The notes under the pieces: model-generated
The model's input: the letters and a program-made list of their open reading frames with translations, nothing else
Told to the model about the DNA's origin: nothing
Databases searched by the model: none
Translations under genes and position numbers: made by a program
NCBI GenBank assembly: GCA_003252455.1
Contig: QKED01000044.1
Span: forward strand, 1-64,000
DNA length: 64,000 nucleotides
DNA from: Gammaproteobacteria bacterium
GTDB taxonomy: Bacteria > Pseudomonadota > Gammaproteobacteria > Thiohalomonadales > Thiohalomonadaceae
Direction: 5' to 3'
Shown here: positions 18,963-27,973 of the stretch, piece after piece
Layout of the letters: every line of letters starts with the position of its first letter
How positions within the stretch are numbered: the stretch's first letter is position 1

Positions 18963-19955
18963 CTAGTCGGACTCGCTCGGGGCCGTCGCGGTGTCGCGGC
19001 CCTGCCCGGCCTGAACCTGGGCTGACCCCGCCAGCAGTGCGGCGAGCATCGCGTCCGGGTCCTTACTGCGCTTGAGCTGTTCAAAGGCGTGCAGCGACTC
19101 TGGGTAGTGGATCGCCAGCGCTTTAAGCCACTGCTTCATGCGTGCGGCCAAGTGCTGGGGGCTACGCGAGATGGGGCGCGAGAGGGTGACGAAGTCGGGG
19201 AAGAGCGCAGTGACCTGCGCCCACGGCAGGCGCTCACCGCCACCACGTAGACGCCGTGCCAGATCCGGTGCGGCGATCGCCCCCCGCCCCAGCATCACAG
19301 ACTCGCAGCCACTCTGTGCACGGCAGGTGTGGTAGTCCGCCTCGCTCCAGATCTCGCCGTTGGCGACGATGGGGATACGCACCTGTTCTCGCAGTGGGGC
19401 GAGTGCCGCCCAACGTGCCGGTGGGCGATACCCCTCGGCCTTGGTACGCGCGTGCACGGTCACCCAGGTGGCGCCGGCGGCCTCGACCGCGCGCAGATTC
19501 TCCAGGGCCAGGGTGTCGTCCTCGAACCCCAGACGCATCTTGGCCGTGACGGGGATCTCGGTGGGTACCGCCGAGCGTACGGCACCGACTAGCTCGGCAA
19601 TGCGGTGTGGGTACTGCAGCAGTGCCGCCCCGCCATCGTGGCGATTCACCGTCTTCGCAGGGCAACCGAAGTTGAGGTCGATACCGGGTGCGCCCATCTG
19701 GGCCAGACGCGCGGCGTTGGCCGCCAACGTCTCGGCACGACCGCCGAGCAGTTGTACATGCACCGGCACCCCACTCGGGGTGACACCCCCCGCATGCAAT
19801 TCGGGGCAGTAGCGATAGAAGACGTGTTCGGGCAGGAGGTGGTCGGTGACGCGAACGAACTCGGTGACGCAGAGATCGTACCCACCGACCCGCGTCAGCA
19901 GGGTGCGCAGCACCACATCGGTCACCCCCTCCATGGGGGCGAGGATGATCTTCAT
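18963..19955 (-). CDS. dusC: tRNA-dihydrouridine synthase, DusC-like
   Basis: A 330-aa FMN enzyme reducing specific tRNA uridines. The start used is the ATG at 19955 (MKIILAPMEGVTD), overlapping the hflD stop by ATGA; the open frame extends further. The beginning matches DusC closely (LLAPMEGV, YDLCVTEFVRVTDHLLPEHVF). The catalytic cysteine lies in DLNFGCPAKTVNRHDGG and the FMN site in IVANGEIW and VMLGRGAI. The C-terminal ~20 residues are a Gln/Ser/Glu-rich tail. It occupies the position where E. coli has purB after hflD. Confidence 0.92.
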   Translation of the reverse strand: MKIILAPMEGVTDVVLRTLLTRVGGYDLCVTEFVRVTDHLLPEHVFYRYCPELHAGGVTPSGVPVHVQLLGGRAETLAANAARLAQMGAPGIDLNFGCPAKTVNRHDGGAALLQYPHRIAELVGAVRSAVPTEIPVTAKMRLGFEDDTLALENLRAVEAAGATWVTVHARTKAEGYRPPARWAALAPLREQVRIPIVANGEIWSEADYHTCRAQSGCESVMLGRGAIAAPDLARRLRGGGERLPWAQVTALFPDFVTLSRPISRSPQHLAARMKQWLKALAIHYPESLHAFEQLKRSKDPDAMLAALLAGSAQVQAGQGRDTATAPSESD

Positions 19956-20578
19956 TGCAGTAGCTTGCGCGCCTCCTCGACCAGGGCAGAACGACGCAGC
20001 AGCAAGGTCCAGCGGCTCCCGCCGCACTGACTCCAGAGTACGGCGGAACGGATCCCGGCGAGCAGCAAGGCGCGCACTTTGTTCGCGTGTTGCGACTGGT
20101 TGAGGTAGCCCTGGTCGCCGCGCACCATGATGCGTGGGCTGAGGGTGCTGAGGGTGTTGGAGTAGAGGTCGGCGAGTCCGGCGAGGGTGTTTTCGTGGGT
20201 CAAGGGGAAGTGTTCCAGGCGCCCCTCGGTGCGCTCCAGCCCCTCGGCGAGACCCTTGAGCAGGTCGGGACGCTTGGCCAACTTACGCTCCAGGGCGAGC
20301 AGGCCGATGATATAGCGCGTCAGATCGAGGTCACGCTGTACCGTGCCACCGCTCAACTGGGCGACCACCAGGCGTGCCCCCTGCCCCACGGCGTGAGCCG
20401 AGCCGTAGATCTCCTCGGGCCGCTGCGGGTCGGTCACCATCAGGCTCTGCATCAGGGTCTGCAGACCCTGGGCATCGCAGCGCCCGGTGGTCGCTACCTG
20501 CTGCACCAGGTACGCGGCCTGGGCCACGCCAGCCAGGGCCAGGGCCTGGTTTTTCAACGTCTTGAACTGCTGACTCAC
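19952..20578 (-). CDS. hflD: High-frequency lysogenization protein HflD homolog
   Basis: A 208-aa, mostly helical, peripheral inner-membrane protein of the HflD (YcfC) family. Hallmarks: QALALAGVAQAAYLVQQVATTG at the N-terminus, LTRYIIGLLALERKL, and GLADLYSNTLSTLSPRIMVRGDQGYL. Its cellular role is unclear; in E. coli it binds the lambda CII protein. It lies 85 bp after mnmA, as in the conserved mnmA-hflD pair. Confidence 0.93.
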   Translation of the reverse strand: MSQQFKTLKNQALALAGVAQAAYLVQQVATTGRCDAQGLQTLMQSLMVTDPQRPEEIYGSAHAVGQGARLVVAQLSGGTVQRDLDLTRYIIGLLALERKLAKRPDLLKGLAEGLERTEGRLEHFPLTHENTLAGLADLYSNTLSTLSPRIMVRGDQGYLNQSQHANKVRALLLAGIRSAVLWSQCGGSRWTLLLRRSALVEEARKLLQ

Positions 20579-20663
20579 GCCGCATCACTCCCTTCGCCAC
20601 ACCACAGACGGCGCCCCCGTATGGAGGTCAGCCATCCAACTCTTGCGCCCCTACCGGGGCAAA

Positions 20664-21749
20664 TCAAACCGGCGCCCCCAGGGCCGCACGGATCACCGCC
20701 CCGCCGAGGCACACCTCACCCGCATAGAAGACCACCGACTGACCCGGGGTGATGGCCCGCTGCACCTCGTCGAACCAGACCCGCAGCCCCTCCCCGTGCG
20801 GCTCCACGCGACACGCCTGATCGGCCTGGCGGTAGCGGGTCTTGGCGCGACACACGAGCGGTAGTGGCGGTGAGGTTCCCGCGATCCAGTGCGGCGTCTC
20901 TGTGAGCAGCCCCCCCCTGCACAGCAGTGGGTGATCGCCCCCCTGGACGGCAATGAGGATGTTGTGTTCGAGCACCTTCTCCGCAACGAACCAGGGGGCA
21001 TCGGGGTAACCCTTCACCCCACCGATGCCGAGCCCGGAGCGCTGGCCGATGGTGTAGTACATGAGGCCATGATGCGTGCCAATCACCTCCCCTTCGGGAG
21101 TTTGGATCTCACCCGGCTGGGCCGGAAGGTAGCGCTGCAAGAACTCACGGAAGTTGCGCTCGCCGATAAAGCAGACACCGGTGCTGTCCTTCTTATCGTG
21201 GGTCACCAGCCCCAGTTCACGGGCGAGGGCGCGCACCTCGCCCTTCTCCAGCTCGCCGACCGGGAAATGGGCGTGGCTGAGCTGGTACTGGTCGAGCAGG
21301 TGCAGGAAGTAGCTCTGGTCCTTGGCCGCGTCGAGCCCCTTGAGCAGCTCGAAGCGCCCATCGCGCTCACGTACGCGGGCGTAGTGGCCGGTGGCGATAC
21401 CACTGAAGCCGAGGTCGCGAGCCCGCTCCAGAAAGGATTTGAACTTCACCTCACGGTTGCACAGCACATCGGGGTTGGGGGTGCGCCCGGCGCGGTACTC
21501 GGCGAGGAAGTGCTCGAAGACCCGCTCCCAGTAGTCGGCGGAGAAGTTGGCGGTGTGCAGGGTGAGGCCCAGGCGTTCGGCCACGGCGCGGGCATCGGCC
21601 AGGTCCTCGGCGGCGGTACAGACGCCGTCCGCGTCGTCCTCCTCCCAGTTCTTCATGAACAGCGCCTCGACCGCGTGGCCCTGACGACGCAGCAGCTCGC
21701 CCGCCACCGACGAATCGACGCCGCCGGAGAGACCGAGCAGCAGCCTCAC
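20664..21749 (-). CDS. mnmA: tRNA-specific 2-thiouridylase MnmA
   Basis: A 361-aa ATP-pyrophosphatase that thiolates U34 of tRNA-Lys, -Glu and -Gln using persulfide from the TusE relay. The PP-loop is SGGVDSS (8-14). The two catalytic cysteines are C97 ([12 protein letters not shown]) and C193 ([10 protein letters not shown]). GHYAR and [14 protein letters not shown] are family signatures. The ATG overlaps the nudJ stop by 4 bp. Confidence 0.96.
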   Translation of the reverse strand: MRLLLGLSGGVDSSVAGELLRRQGHAVEALFMKNWEEDDADGVCTAAEDLADARAVAERLGLTLHTANFSADYWERVFEHFLAEYRAGRTPNPDVLCNREVKFKSFLERARDLGFSGIATGHYARVRERDGRFELLKGLDAAKDQSYFLHLLDQYQLSHAHFPVGELEKGEVRALARELGLVTHDKKDSTGVCFIGERNFREFLQRYLPAQPGEIQTPEGEVIGTHHGLMYYTIGQRSGLGIGGVKGYPDAPWFVAEKVLEHNILIAVQGGDHPLLCRGGLLTETPHWIAGTSPPLPLVCRAKTRYRQADQACRVEPHGEGLRVWFDEVQRAITPGQSVVFYAGEVCLGGAVIRAALGAPV

Positions 21750-22195
21750 GCCCCCACCTCGCGCAACAGGTCGAGCGGGTAGCGGCTCCCGGCCAGGTAC
21801 TCCTCGAAGACACGGGTCACCATTGGGCTGCGCAACTGCTCAGCGCGACCGCGTAGCTCGTCGAGCCTCAACCAGTGGCAACGGATGATGTCGGGGTCGC
21901 GCGGCATCGGGTGGAGCGCGGCAGGAACCGAGCCATGCACGGCGATACGCAGGTAGGTGATGCCATTGCCCGGACTCAGATAGCGGTAGATACCGACCAC
22001 CCCTTCGGGCGAGAAGGGCAGACCGGTCTCCTCCAGCACCTCGCGGATGACCCCGTCGAGAAGCGACTCGCCCTCCTCCAGATGACCGGCTGGCTGGTTG
22101 AGCACGAGGCGCCCCTGCTTCTCCTCTTCGACAAGCAGAAAGCGGCCATCGCGCTCGATGACGGCAGCCAAGGTGACGTGGGCATGCCAGCTCAT
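21746..22195 (-). CDS. nudJ: NudJ-type Nudix phosphatase
   Basis: A 149-aa Nudix hydrolase. The Nudix box is present as [23 protein letters not shown]-like sequence around residues 37-59, with REVLEETG intact. E. coli NudJ hydrolyses nucleoside di- and triphosphates and the thiamine precursor HMP-PP. ATGA overlaps on both sides (rluE upstream, mnmA downstream) show tight translational coupling in the conserved rluE-nudJ-mnmA order. Confidence 0.93.
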   Translation of the reverse strand: MSWHAHVTLAAVIERDGRFLLVEEEKQGRLVLNQPAGHLEEGESLLDGVIREVLEETGLPFSPEGVVGIYRYLSPGNGITYLRIAVHGSVPAALHPMPRDPDIIRCHWLRLDELRGRAEQLRSPMVTRVFEEYLAGSRYPLDLLREVGA

Positions 22196-22860
22196 CCTCT
22201 ACTCCTACGCGGGCGCTGTTCGCGCTTGGGTTTAGTCTTCGGGCGGGGTTTTGCAGGTTTGGCCGCGCGTGGTTTGAGGTGGCGCACCTGCGCCAGCTCC
22301 GGCCAGAGGGCACAGACCTGCGCCTCCTCCAGCTCGCGATACTCGCCGGGGGCGAGCCCATCGAGCGCCACGGGGCCGATGGATATGCGGATCAGACGCA
22401 GCGTCGGCAGACCGACGGCAGCGGTCATACGGCGCACCTGGCGGTTGCGCCCCTCGCGGATCGACAGTTCGATCCAGGCGGTGGGGATCTGTGCGCGATA
22501 GCGGATCGGCGGGTCGCGTGGCCACAGCTCGGGCTCATCGAGGCGCTCGACCAGCGCCGGTGCGGTGCGACCATCGTTCAGCTCCACCCCATCGCGCAAG
22601 GCCTGCAGGTCGACCCCGAAGGGGACGCCCTCGACCTGTGCCCAGTAGCGCTTGTACTGCTTGAAATCGGGGTGGGCGATGCGGTGCTGCCAGGGGCCGT
22701 GGTCGGTGAGCAGCAGGAGCCCCTCGCTGTCACGGTCGAGCCGACCGGCCACCTGCACATCGGGGATCTTCAGGTAGTGCGCAAGCCCAGGGTGGCCCGC
22801 CTCGTCGGTGAAATGGCTGAGCACCCCATAGGGTTTATTGAACAGAATGAGGCGAGGCAT
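22192..22860 (-). CDS. rluE: 23S rRNA pseudouridine synthase, RluE-like
   Basis: A 222-aa RsuA/RluB-E family pseudouridine synthase. The catalytic aspartate lies in VAGRLDRDSEGLLLLTDHG (about residue 43). The start LILFNKPYGVLSHFTD and REGRNRQVRRMTAAVG complete the fold. No S4 domain, like RluE. The ~35-residue C-terminus is Lys/Arg/Pro-rich, longer than in E. coli. It follows the glycan locus after only 4 bp, so read-through from that operon is likely. Confidence 0.93.
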   Translation of the reverse strand: MPRLILFNKPYGVLSHFTDEAGHPGLAHYLKIPDVQVAGRLDRDSEGLLLLTDHGPWQHRIAHPDFKQYKRYWAQVEGVPFGVDLQALRDGVELNDGRTAPALVERLDEPELWPRDPPIRYRAQIPTAWIELSIREGRNRQVRRMTAAVGLPTLRLIRISIGPVALDGLAPGEYRELEEAQVCALWPELAQVRHLKPRAAKPAKPRPKTKPKREQRPRRSRG

Positions 22861-22864
22861 CGTG

Positions 22865-24763
22865 TTAGGCCTGCTCGGCCAGCCAGGTATGGTCTTCGAT
22901 CTGCTCGGCGGCGCGGTAGCCGTTGACGCGTCGACTCAGCTCAGTGCGCACGGCCACAATGTCGTTGGCCGCGAAGGCCTGCTCCAGCGCCGTCATGCAG
23001 GCCTGCAACTCGGCGTAGTCCAGGCGCACCTCCTCGGCGCGCAGGATGCGCGGATTGGCCGTTTCGATCACCTTATCGCCGATGAGGAGCTCCTCGTAGA
23101 GCTTCTCGCCAGGTCGCAGCCCAGTGAACTGCAACTCGATACCGTGCGGGTTGTCGCTGTCGCGCACACTCTCGCCCATCAGATGGATCATGCGCTTAGC
23201 CAGATCGACGATCTTCACCGGTTCACCCATATCGAGCACAAAGACATCCCCTCCTTCAGCCAGTGACCCTGCCTGAATCACCAACTGTGCCGCCTCGGGG
23301 ATGGTCATGAAGTAGCGGATGATCTCTGGGTGGGTCACCGTCACCGGCCCCCCGGCGCGGATCTGCTCGCGAAAGAGCGGCACCACCGAACCGGACGAGC
23401 CGAGCACGTTACCAAAGCGCACCATGGTGAAACGCGTGCGCTGTCCCTCGCGTGTGGCGAGAGCCTGTAACACCAACTCGGCCAAGCGCTTACTCGCGCC
23501 CATCACATTGGTCGGGCGCACCGCCTTGTCGGTAGAGATGAGGATGAAGGTCTCCACCCCGCACTGCTCGGCGGCATGGGCCAGCGTCCAGGTGCCGAAG
23601 ACGTTGTTGCGCATCCCCTCTATGACGTTGTGCTCCACCAAAGGCACGTGCTTGTAGGCAGCGGCGTGGTAGAGGGTCTGAATCGCGTAAGCGGTGAGCA
23701 CGCGCGCGCACAGCTCGGCATCGCGCACGTTACCGAGCAGCGGGATGAGCTGTAGCTGGTAACCACGGACCTTACAGATGTGCGCAAGCTCCTGGTGGAT
23801 CTGGTAGAGGGCATACTCCGAGAGCTCGAACAGCACCAGCGACTCGGGTGCCAGCCGTACGATCTGTCGACACAGCTCGGAGCCGATGGAGCCCCCCGCC
23901 CCGGTTACCAGCACCCGCTTGCCGGTGATGCAGTGGTGCAGCAATTCGTCATCGGGTGCCACCTGCGCGCGCCCGAGTAGGTCTGCGATATCGATATCAC
24001 GTAATTGCCCAATCGTGGCATGGCCACTTATCAGCTCGGCCATATCCGGCACCGTGCGCAGGTGTACTTCCAGCGGTTCGAGGCGTTCGATGATCGCCGT
24101 GCGCCGTCGTGTGTCGATGTTGAGGATGGCGAGGAACACCTCTTCAATATCCAGATCGTCGATCAGCGTGGGGAGTTGCTCAGGTGAATAGACCTGAAGG
24201 CCGTGGATGGTACTGCCATGCAAACTGGGGTCGTCATCAATGATCCCCATAGGTTTGTAATCACGTCCTTGTACCAGCGCCGAGACGAGCTGTGCACCAG
24301 CCCCTCCCGCCCCGTAGATGAGGACCGGTTGGCCGGGATGATTGGCCACGCTTAGGAGATGCAAGCTGGCCTGGAGAAGGAAGCGCGAGCCGCCGATATA
24401 GAGCAATCCGAAGAGCCAGTAAATGACAAAGCTGGAGCGAGGAAGGCTGAGATGGCCCAGCATGAAGGCACTGAAGGCAAGGACCAACGCCGAAAGTGAA
24501 ACCCCCTGCACCACCACCCAGACTAACTGGTTACCCGAGTAGCGGATCACCGCGCGGTAGAGGCCGAGGTAGATAAACAGCGGGATGGCAGTGAGCGGCG
24601 CGATGAGAAAGAGCCACCAAGCGATGGGGTCGATGATCGGCGGCAGCACCTCGCCGAGGCGCAGATAGAGGGCGGACCAGAGCGCCGCCGGGATCATCAC
24701 CAGGTCGGCGAGGAGCAGGACCAGGCGCTTGGAGAAGCGCGACAGAGGCAGACGTTCGTTCAC
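22865..24763 (-). CDS. legB: Membrane UDP-HexNAc 4,6-dehydratase (PglF/WbpM/LegB-like)
   Basis: 632 aa. Start: the GTG at 24763, overlapping the upstream TGA as GTGA; the frame opens further upstream without homology. Four transmembrane helices (about 10-125), then a cofactor-binding fold (YGAGGAGAQLVSAL) and an SDR catalytic domain with TGAGGSIGSELCRQI. The catalytic segment TDKAVRPTNVMGASK has Met for the usual Tyr, as in WbpM and PglF. It should dehydrate UDP-GlcNAc at C4/C6, the first step to bacillosamine or legionaminic acid. It is the last gene of the glycan locus before rluE. Confidence 0.9.
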   Translation of the reverse strand: MNERLPLSRFSKRLVLLLADLVMIPAALWSALYLRLGEVLPPIIDPIAWWLFLIAPLTAIPLFIYLGLYRAVIRYSGNQLVWVVVQGVSLSALVLAFSAFMLGHLSLPRSSFVIYWLFGLLYIGGSRFLLQASLHLLSVANHPGQPVLIYGAGGAGAQLVSALVQGRDYKPMGIIDDDPSLHGSTIHGLQVYSPEQLPTLIDDLDIEEVFLAILNIDTRRRTAIIERLEPLEVHLRTVPDMAELISGHATIGQLRDIDIADLLGRAQVAPDDELLHHCITGKRVLVTGAGGSIGSELCRQIVRLAPESLVLFELSEYALYQIHQELAHICKVRGYQLQLIPLLGNVRDAELCARVLTAYAIQTLYHAAAYKHVPLVEHNVIEGMRNNVFGTWTLAHAAEQCGVETFILISTDKAVRPTNVMGASKRLAELVLQALATREGQRTRFTMVRFGNVLGSSGSVVPLFREQIRAGGPVTVTHPEIIRYFMTIPEAAQLVIQAGSLAEGGDVFVLDMGEPVKIVDLAKRMIHLMGESVRDSDNPHGIELQFTGLRPGEKLYEELLIGDKVIETANPRILRAEEVRLDYAELQACMTALEQAFAANDIVAVRTELSRRVNGYRAAEQIEDHTWLAEQA

Positions 24764-26244
24764 TGGGCGCGTGCACTCTGCAGGGAGGTGTCGAGGGTGT
24801 CGATCACCTGCTGCTGCACCTCGGGCGGCATGTTGGAGCCGGAGGGGAGGCAGATGCCGCGGGCGAAGAGGTCGTCGCTCACCGAGTGGTCGTGACGATG
24901 CGGGTAGTAGCGGCAGTCGGCGAAGAGCGGCTGCAGGTGCAGCGGCTTCCACACCCGGCGCGCCTCGACCCCCTGGCGCGCCATCGCCTCGGTGAGGGCC
25001 TGCACATCCACCCCGGACTCGGCGTGGAACAGGCCACAGCTGAGCCAGCGGGTGGCGCGGCCAAACTCCGCCTCGGGCATCCACTCCAGCAGGCCGCCAC
25101 CCACACCGCTCTGCTGATAGCGATCGAACACCGCGCGGCGCTGTGCCACGCGCTCTTCGAGCACGCGCAGTTGGCCACGACCGATCCCGGCGAGGACGTT
25201 GCTCATGCGGTAGTTGAAGCCGACCTGGGAGTGCTGATACCAGGGCGCCGGGTCGCGCGCCTGGGTGGAGAGGAAGCGGGCGCGCTCGATCTGCTCGCCG
25301 TTGTCCGACACCAGCATGCCGCCACCGGAGGTGGTGATGATCTTGTTGCCGTTGAAGGAGTAGATGCCGAAGCGGCCGAAGGTGCCGCTGGCGCGCCCCT
25401 GGTAGCTGGCGCCGAGGGACTCGGCGGCGTCCTCCACCACGGCCACGCCGAAGCGCTCGCAGAGGGCGAGGATCGGCGCCATGTCGGCGCTCTGGCCGTA
25501 GAGGTTGACCACCACCAGGGCCTTGGGCGGCTGCCCCTCGGCCTCCGCCTCCAGCAGCGCCCGCTCCAGGGCCTGGGGCGAGAGGTTCCAACTGCCGGGC
25601 TCGGAATCGATGAAGACCGGGGTCGCCCCCTGGTAGAGGATCGGGTTGGCGCTGGCGACGAAGGTGAGGGAGGAGCAGAAGACGCGGTCACCGGGGCCGA
25701 CCCCGAGCAGCACCAGGGCCAGGTGGATCGCCGCCGTGCCGGAGCTGAGGGCGGCGGCATGGCCGATGCCGACCATCTCGGCCAACTCGCGCTCGAAGTT
25801 GTCGACATTGGGGCCGAGGGGGGCGATCCAGTTGGTGTCGAAGGCCTGGGTGACGAACTCCAGCTCGTCCTCGCCCATGTGCGGGGTGGAGAGGAGGATC
25901 GGCCCGTCCAGGTCGCGCATCTGCACCAGCGCGCTCGGTCGCCCCTCGGCGTCGAGCAGGGGGATCTGGTTCACCCCGCCCTGCTTCATGCGTTCGAGCA
26001 GGGTGGCGTGGCTGCTCCCCTCGGGGGCGGTGATGGGCGCCTTGGGCGGGAAGGCGAGTTCAACCGCGTCGAGGGCCACCCCGGAGAGCAGCAGGCGGCG
26101 CAGGTCGCCGTCGGTGAGGGTGCGCTGCAGGCGTCCGCCCTCGTCCACCAGCAGGAGGATCCCCGCCCTCCCCTCGTTCATGCGCACGAAGAGCTGGTGC
26201 AGGCTGAGGCCCGGGTGGACGATGAGGTGTTGCAGGTCGGTCAT
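24760..26244 (-). CDS. legC: CBS-domain/DegT-type sugar aminotransferase fusion (PglE/LegC-like)
   Basis: 494 aa. Residues 1-~118 form a tandem CBS pair (LTDGDLRRLLLSG, NQIPLLDAEGRPSALVQM). This resembles the N-terminus of PtmE-type sugar nucleotidyltransferases. Residues ~120-494 are a DegT/DnrJ/EryC1/StrS PLP aminotransferase (TNWIAPLGPNVDNFE, SSGTAAIHLAL, the PLP lysine in FNGNKIITTSGGG, GFNYRMSNVLAGIG). It should aminate the 4-keto sugar made by the neighbouring dehydratase. The two parts join in frame with no sign of frameshift. CBS on an aminotransferase is unusual. It abuts legH with no gap. Confidence 0.88.
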   Translation of the reverse strand: MTDLQHLIVHPGLSLHQLFVRMNEGRAGILLLVDEGGRLQRTLTDGDLRRLLLSGVALDAVELAFPPKAPITAPEGSSHATLLERMKQGGVNQIPLLDAEGRPSALVQMRDLDGPILLSTPHMGEDELEFVTQAFDTNWIAPLGPNVDNFERELAEMVGIGHAAALSSGTAAIHLALVLLGVGPGDRVFCSSLTFVASANPILYQGATPVFIDSEPGSWNLSPQALERALLEAEAEGQPPKALVVVNLYGQSADMAPILALCERFGVAVVEDAAESLGASYQGRASGTFGRFGIYSFNGNKIITTSGGGMLVSDNGEQIERARFLSTQARDPAPWYQHSQVGFNYRMSNVLAGIGRGQLRVLEERVAQRRAVFDRYQQSGVGGGLLEWMPEAEFGRATRWLSCGLFHAESGVDVQALTEAMARQGVEARRVWKPLHLQPLFADCRYYPHRHDHSVSDDLFARGICLPSGSNMPPEVQQQVIDTLDTSLQSARAQ

Positions 26245-26856
26245 TCAGCTTTTGATCCTGGCAGGGACTCCGACGACGGTGGCCCGGTCAGGCACATCGC
26301 GCGTGACCACGGCCCCCGAACCGATCCGCGCATTATCGCCGATCCGCACCCCGGGCAACAGCACGGCCCCGCTGCCCACCAGCACCCCCGCGCCCAGCAC
26401 CACGGCACCACCCAGAGTGGCGTTGGGGGCGACATGGCAGGCGTCGCCGAGGCGGCAGTCGTGGTCTACCACCGCACCGTGGTTGATGATGCAGGCACGG
26501 CCCAGCTCGGCCTCGGGCCCGACTACCGCCTGGGCAGCGCAGAAGCAGCCCTCACCGATGCGGCTGGAGACGGCGACCGAGGTACGCGGATGCAGCACGC
26601 TGAACCACCCCTGTAGATGGTGAGAGAGCTCGGCGAGCAGGCGCAGACGGGTGGCGTTGTCGCCGATGGCCAGATGACCCCAGGTGGGCAGTGCGGCGGG
26701 GTCGGCGGCGTGCTCCACGGTTACCCCGAGCAGACGCCCACCGGCGCGTGCCGGGTTGCCGTCGAAGAGCCGTACCGACTCCCCCGCCACTAGCAGGGCA
26801 TCGAGCACCACCTTGGCGTGACCACCGGCACCGAAGAGGAAGCGCTCAGTAGACAT
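26245..26856 (-). CDS. legH: Sugar O/N-acyltransferase, left-handed beta-helix (PglD/LegH-like)
   Basis: 203 aa. The N-terminal Rossmann-like half starts FLFGAGGHAKVVLDAL; the C-terminal half has hexapeptide repeats (IGEGCFCAAQAVVGPEAELG through IGSGAVVTRDVPDRATVVGVPA). This is the NeuD/PglD type that N-acetylates the 4-amino group of UDP-sugars. The conserved His of the PglD active site is expected in IINHGAVVDHDC. It overlaps legG by 11 bp. Confidence 0.88.
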   Translation of the reverse strand: MSTERFLFGAGGHAKVVLDALLVAGESVRLFDGNPARAGGRLLGVTVEHAADPAALPTWGHLAIGDNATRLRLLAELSHHLQGWFSVLHPRTSVAVSSRIGEGCFCAAQAVVGPEAELGRACIINHGAVVDHDCRLGDACHVAPNATLGGAVVLGAGVLVGSGAVLLPGVRIGDNARIGSGAVVTRDVPDRATVVGVPARIKS

Positions 26857-27973
26857 TGCACTTCAGCAACAGCTCGGGGGTGAGCGGCAGGGTAGTGAGC
26901 AGTTCGACGATGCGCTCACCGGCGTGGCCGTCGCCATAGACGTTGCTCACCGGATGGCGGCCCCGGGCCAGCGCCCCATCCACCGCCGCCGCGATGGCGG
27001 CGTTGTCGACCGCCACGTCGACCAGATTGGCGCTGCGCTCGCGCCCCTGCTGCCGGTCACCCACGTTGACCACCGGGGTATCGAAACTGGCCGCCTCGAT
27101 CACCCCGCTGCTGGAGTTGCCGACCATCACGTCGGCCCGCGCCAGCCAGTGGCAGAACTGCTCACGCGGCAGGTGGTTGACCACACGGAACGCCCCCTCG
27201 GCGCTGGCGATCACCGCGCGGATTGCCTCTCCCCCGGCATCGGCGTTAGGCATCAACAGCAGTGCCTGGAGCCCAGGGATGACACTGAGTCCGGAGAGCA
27301 GTGCCTGCATCTGCTCGGCCGCCTCGTCCGCCTGCTGCACCACCGGGTGGAAGACCACCAAGGCGACCGGACGGGCAGGGTCGAAACCCGCCTCTCCCAG
27401 CAGGGTCTCTCGCGGAGGGACCTCCACCTCGCTGAGTCCGTCGAGACCGGGGGCGCCGGTGACGAAGACGTTGGCCTCGCGTTCGCCCATGCGCAGCAGC
27501 CGCTCGCGCGCCCCGGTGGTGGCGGTGAAGTGGTAGTGGGCCAGCTTGGAGATGGCGTGGCGCACCGGCTCGTCCACCGTGCCCGAGCGCTCGCCGCCGT
27601 GCAGATGGACGATGGAGATGTTCAGGTGCAGGGCGGCGATGGCCCCGGCGAGCATCTCGCCGCGGTCGCCGAGCAGCAGCAGCAGGTCGGGGCGGAAGGC
27701 CTCCAGGGTCTCCACCGCACCGAGCAGCTCAGTGGCGATGGCCCGCGCCATCGCCGCGCCGTCGTCGGAGCGCAGGCGCACCGGCACGCGGGCGACGATG
27801 GGCAGGCCGCTCGCCTCCACCTCGCGCAGGGTGTCGCCGTAGTGCACGTCCAGGTGCATGCCGGTGACCAGCAGCCCCAGCTCCAGCTCGGGGTGGGCAT
27901 CGATCCGCTCCAGGGTGGAGCGCATCAGGCCGAAGTCGGCGCGGGTACCGGTGAGGTAGAGGATGCGGCGCAT
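26846..27973 (-). CDS. legG: Hydrolysing UDP-sugar 2-epimerase (LegG/NeuC-like)
   Basis: 375 aa, GT-B-like epimerase fold. The start ILYLTGTRADFGLMRSTLERI and the later blocks LLLLGDRGEMLAGAIAAL, HLHGGERSGTVDEPVRHAISKLAHYHF and VGNSSSGVIEAASF are the NeuC/LegG signature. It releases the 2,4-diacetamido-2,4,6-trideoxymannose (or ManNAc) that feeds the synthase gene, with which it shares one base (TGATG). Confidence 0.9.
   Translation of the reverse strand: MRRILYLTGTRADFGLMRSTLERIDAHPELELGLLVTGMHLDVHYGDTLREVEASGLPIVARVPVRLRSDDGAAMARAIATELLGAVETLEAFRPDLLLLLGDRGEMLAGAIAALHLNISIVHLHGGERSGTVDEPVRHAISKLAHYHFTATTGARERLLRMGEREANVFVTGAPGLDGLSEVEVPPRETLLGEAGFDPARPVALVVFHPVVQQADEAAEQMQALLSGLSVIPGLQALLLMPNADAGGEAIRAVIASAEGAFRVVNHLPREQFCHWLARADVMVGNSSSGVIEAASFDTPVVNVGDRQQGRERSANLVDVAVDNAAIAAAVDGALARGRHPVSNVYGDGHAGERIVELLTTLPLTPELLLKCNVY

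Noticed and set aside
23000-25591. Reading the dehydratase gene as a 908-aa protein starting at 25591
   Set aside because: The extra N-terminal ~276 residues are Arg/Gly/Pro-rich shadow of the aminotransferase. Homology starts at the GTG at 24763.
24886-26616. 576-codon open frame antisense to legC and legH
   Set aside because: Same cause: the real genes are intact on the minus strand, and this product is low-complexity Gly/Ala/Val/His.
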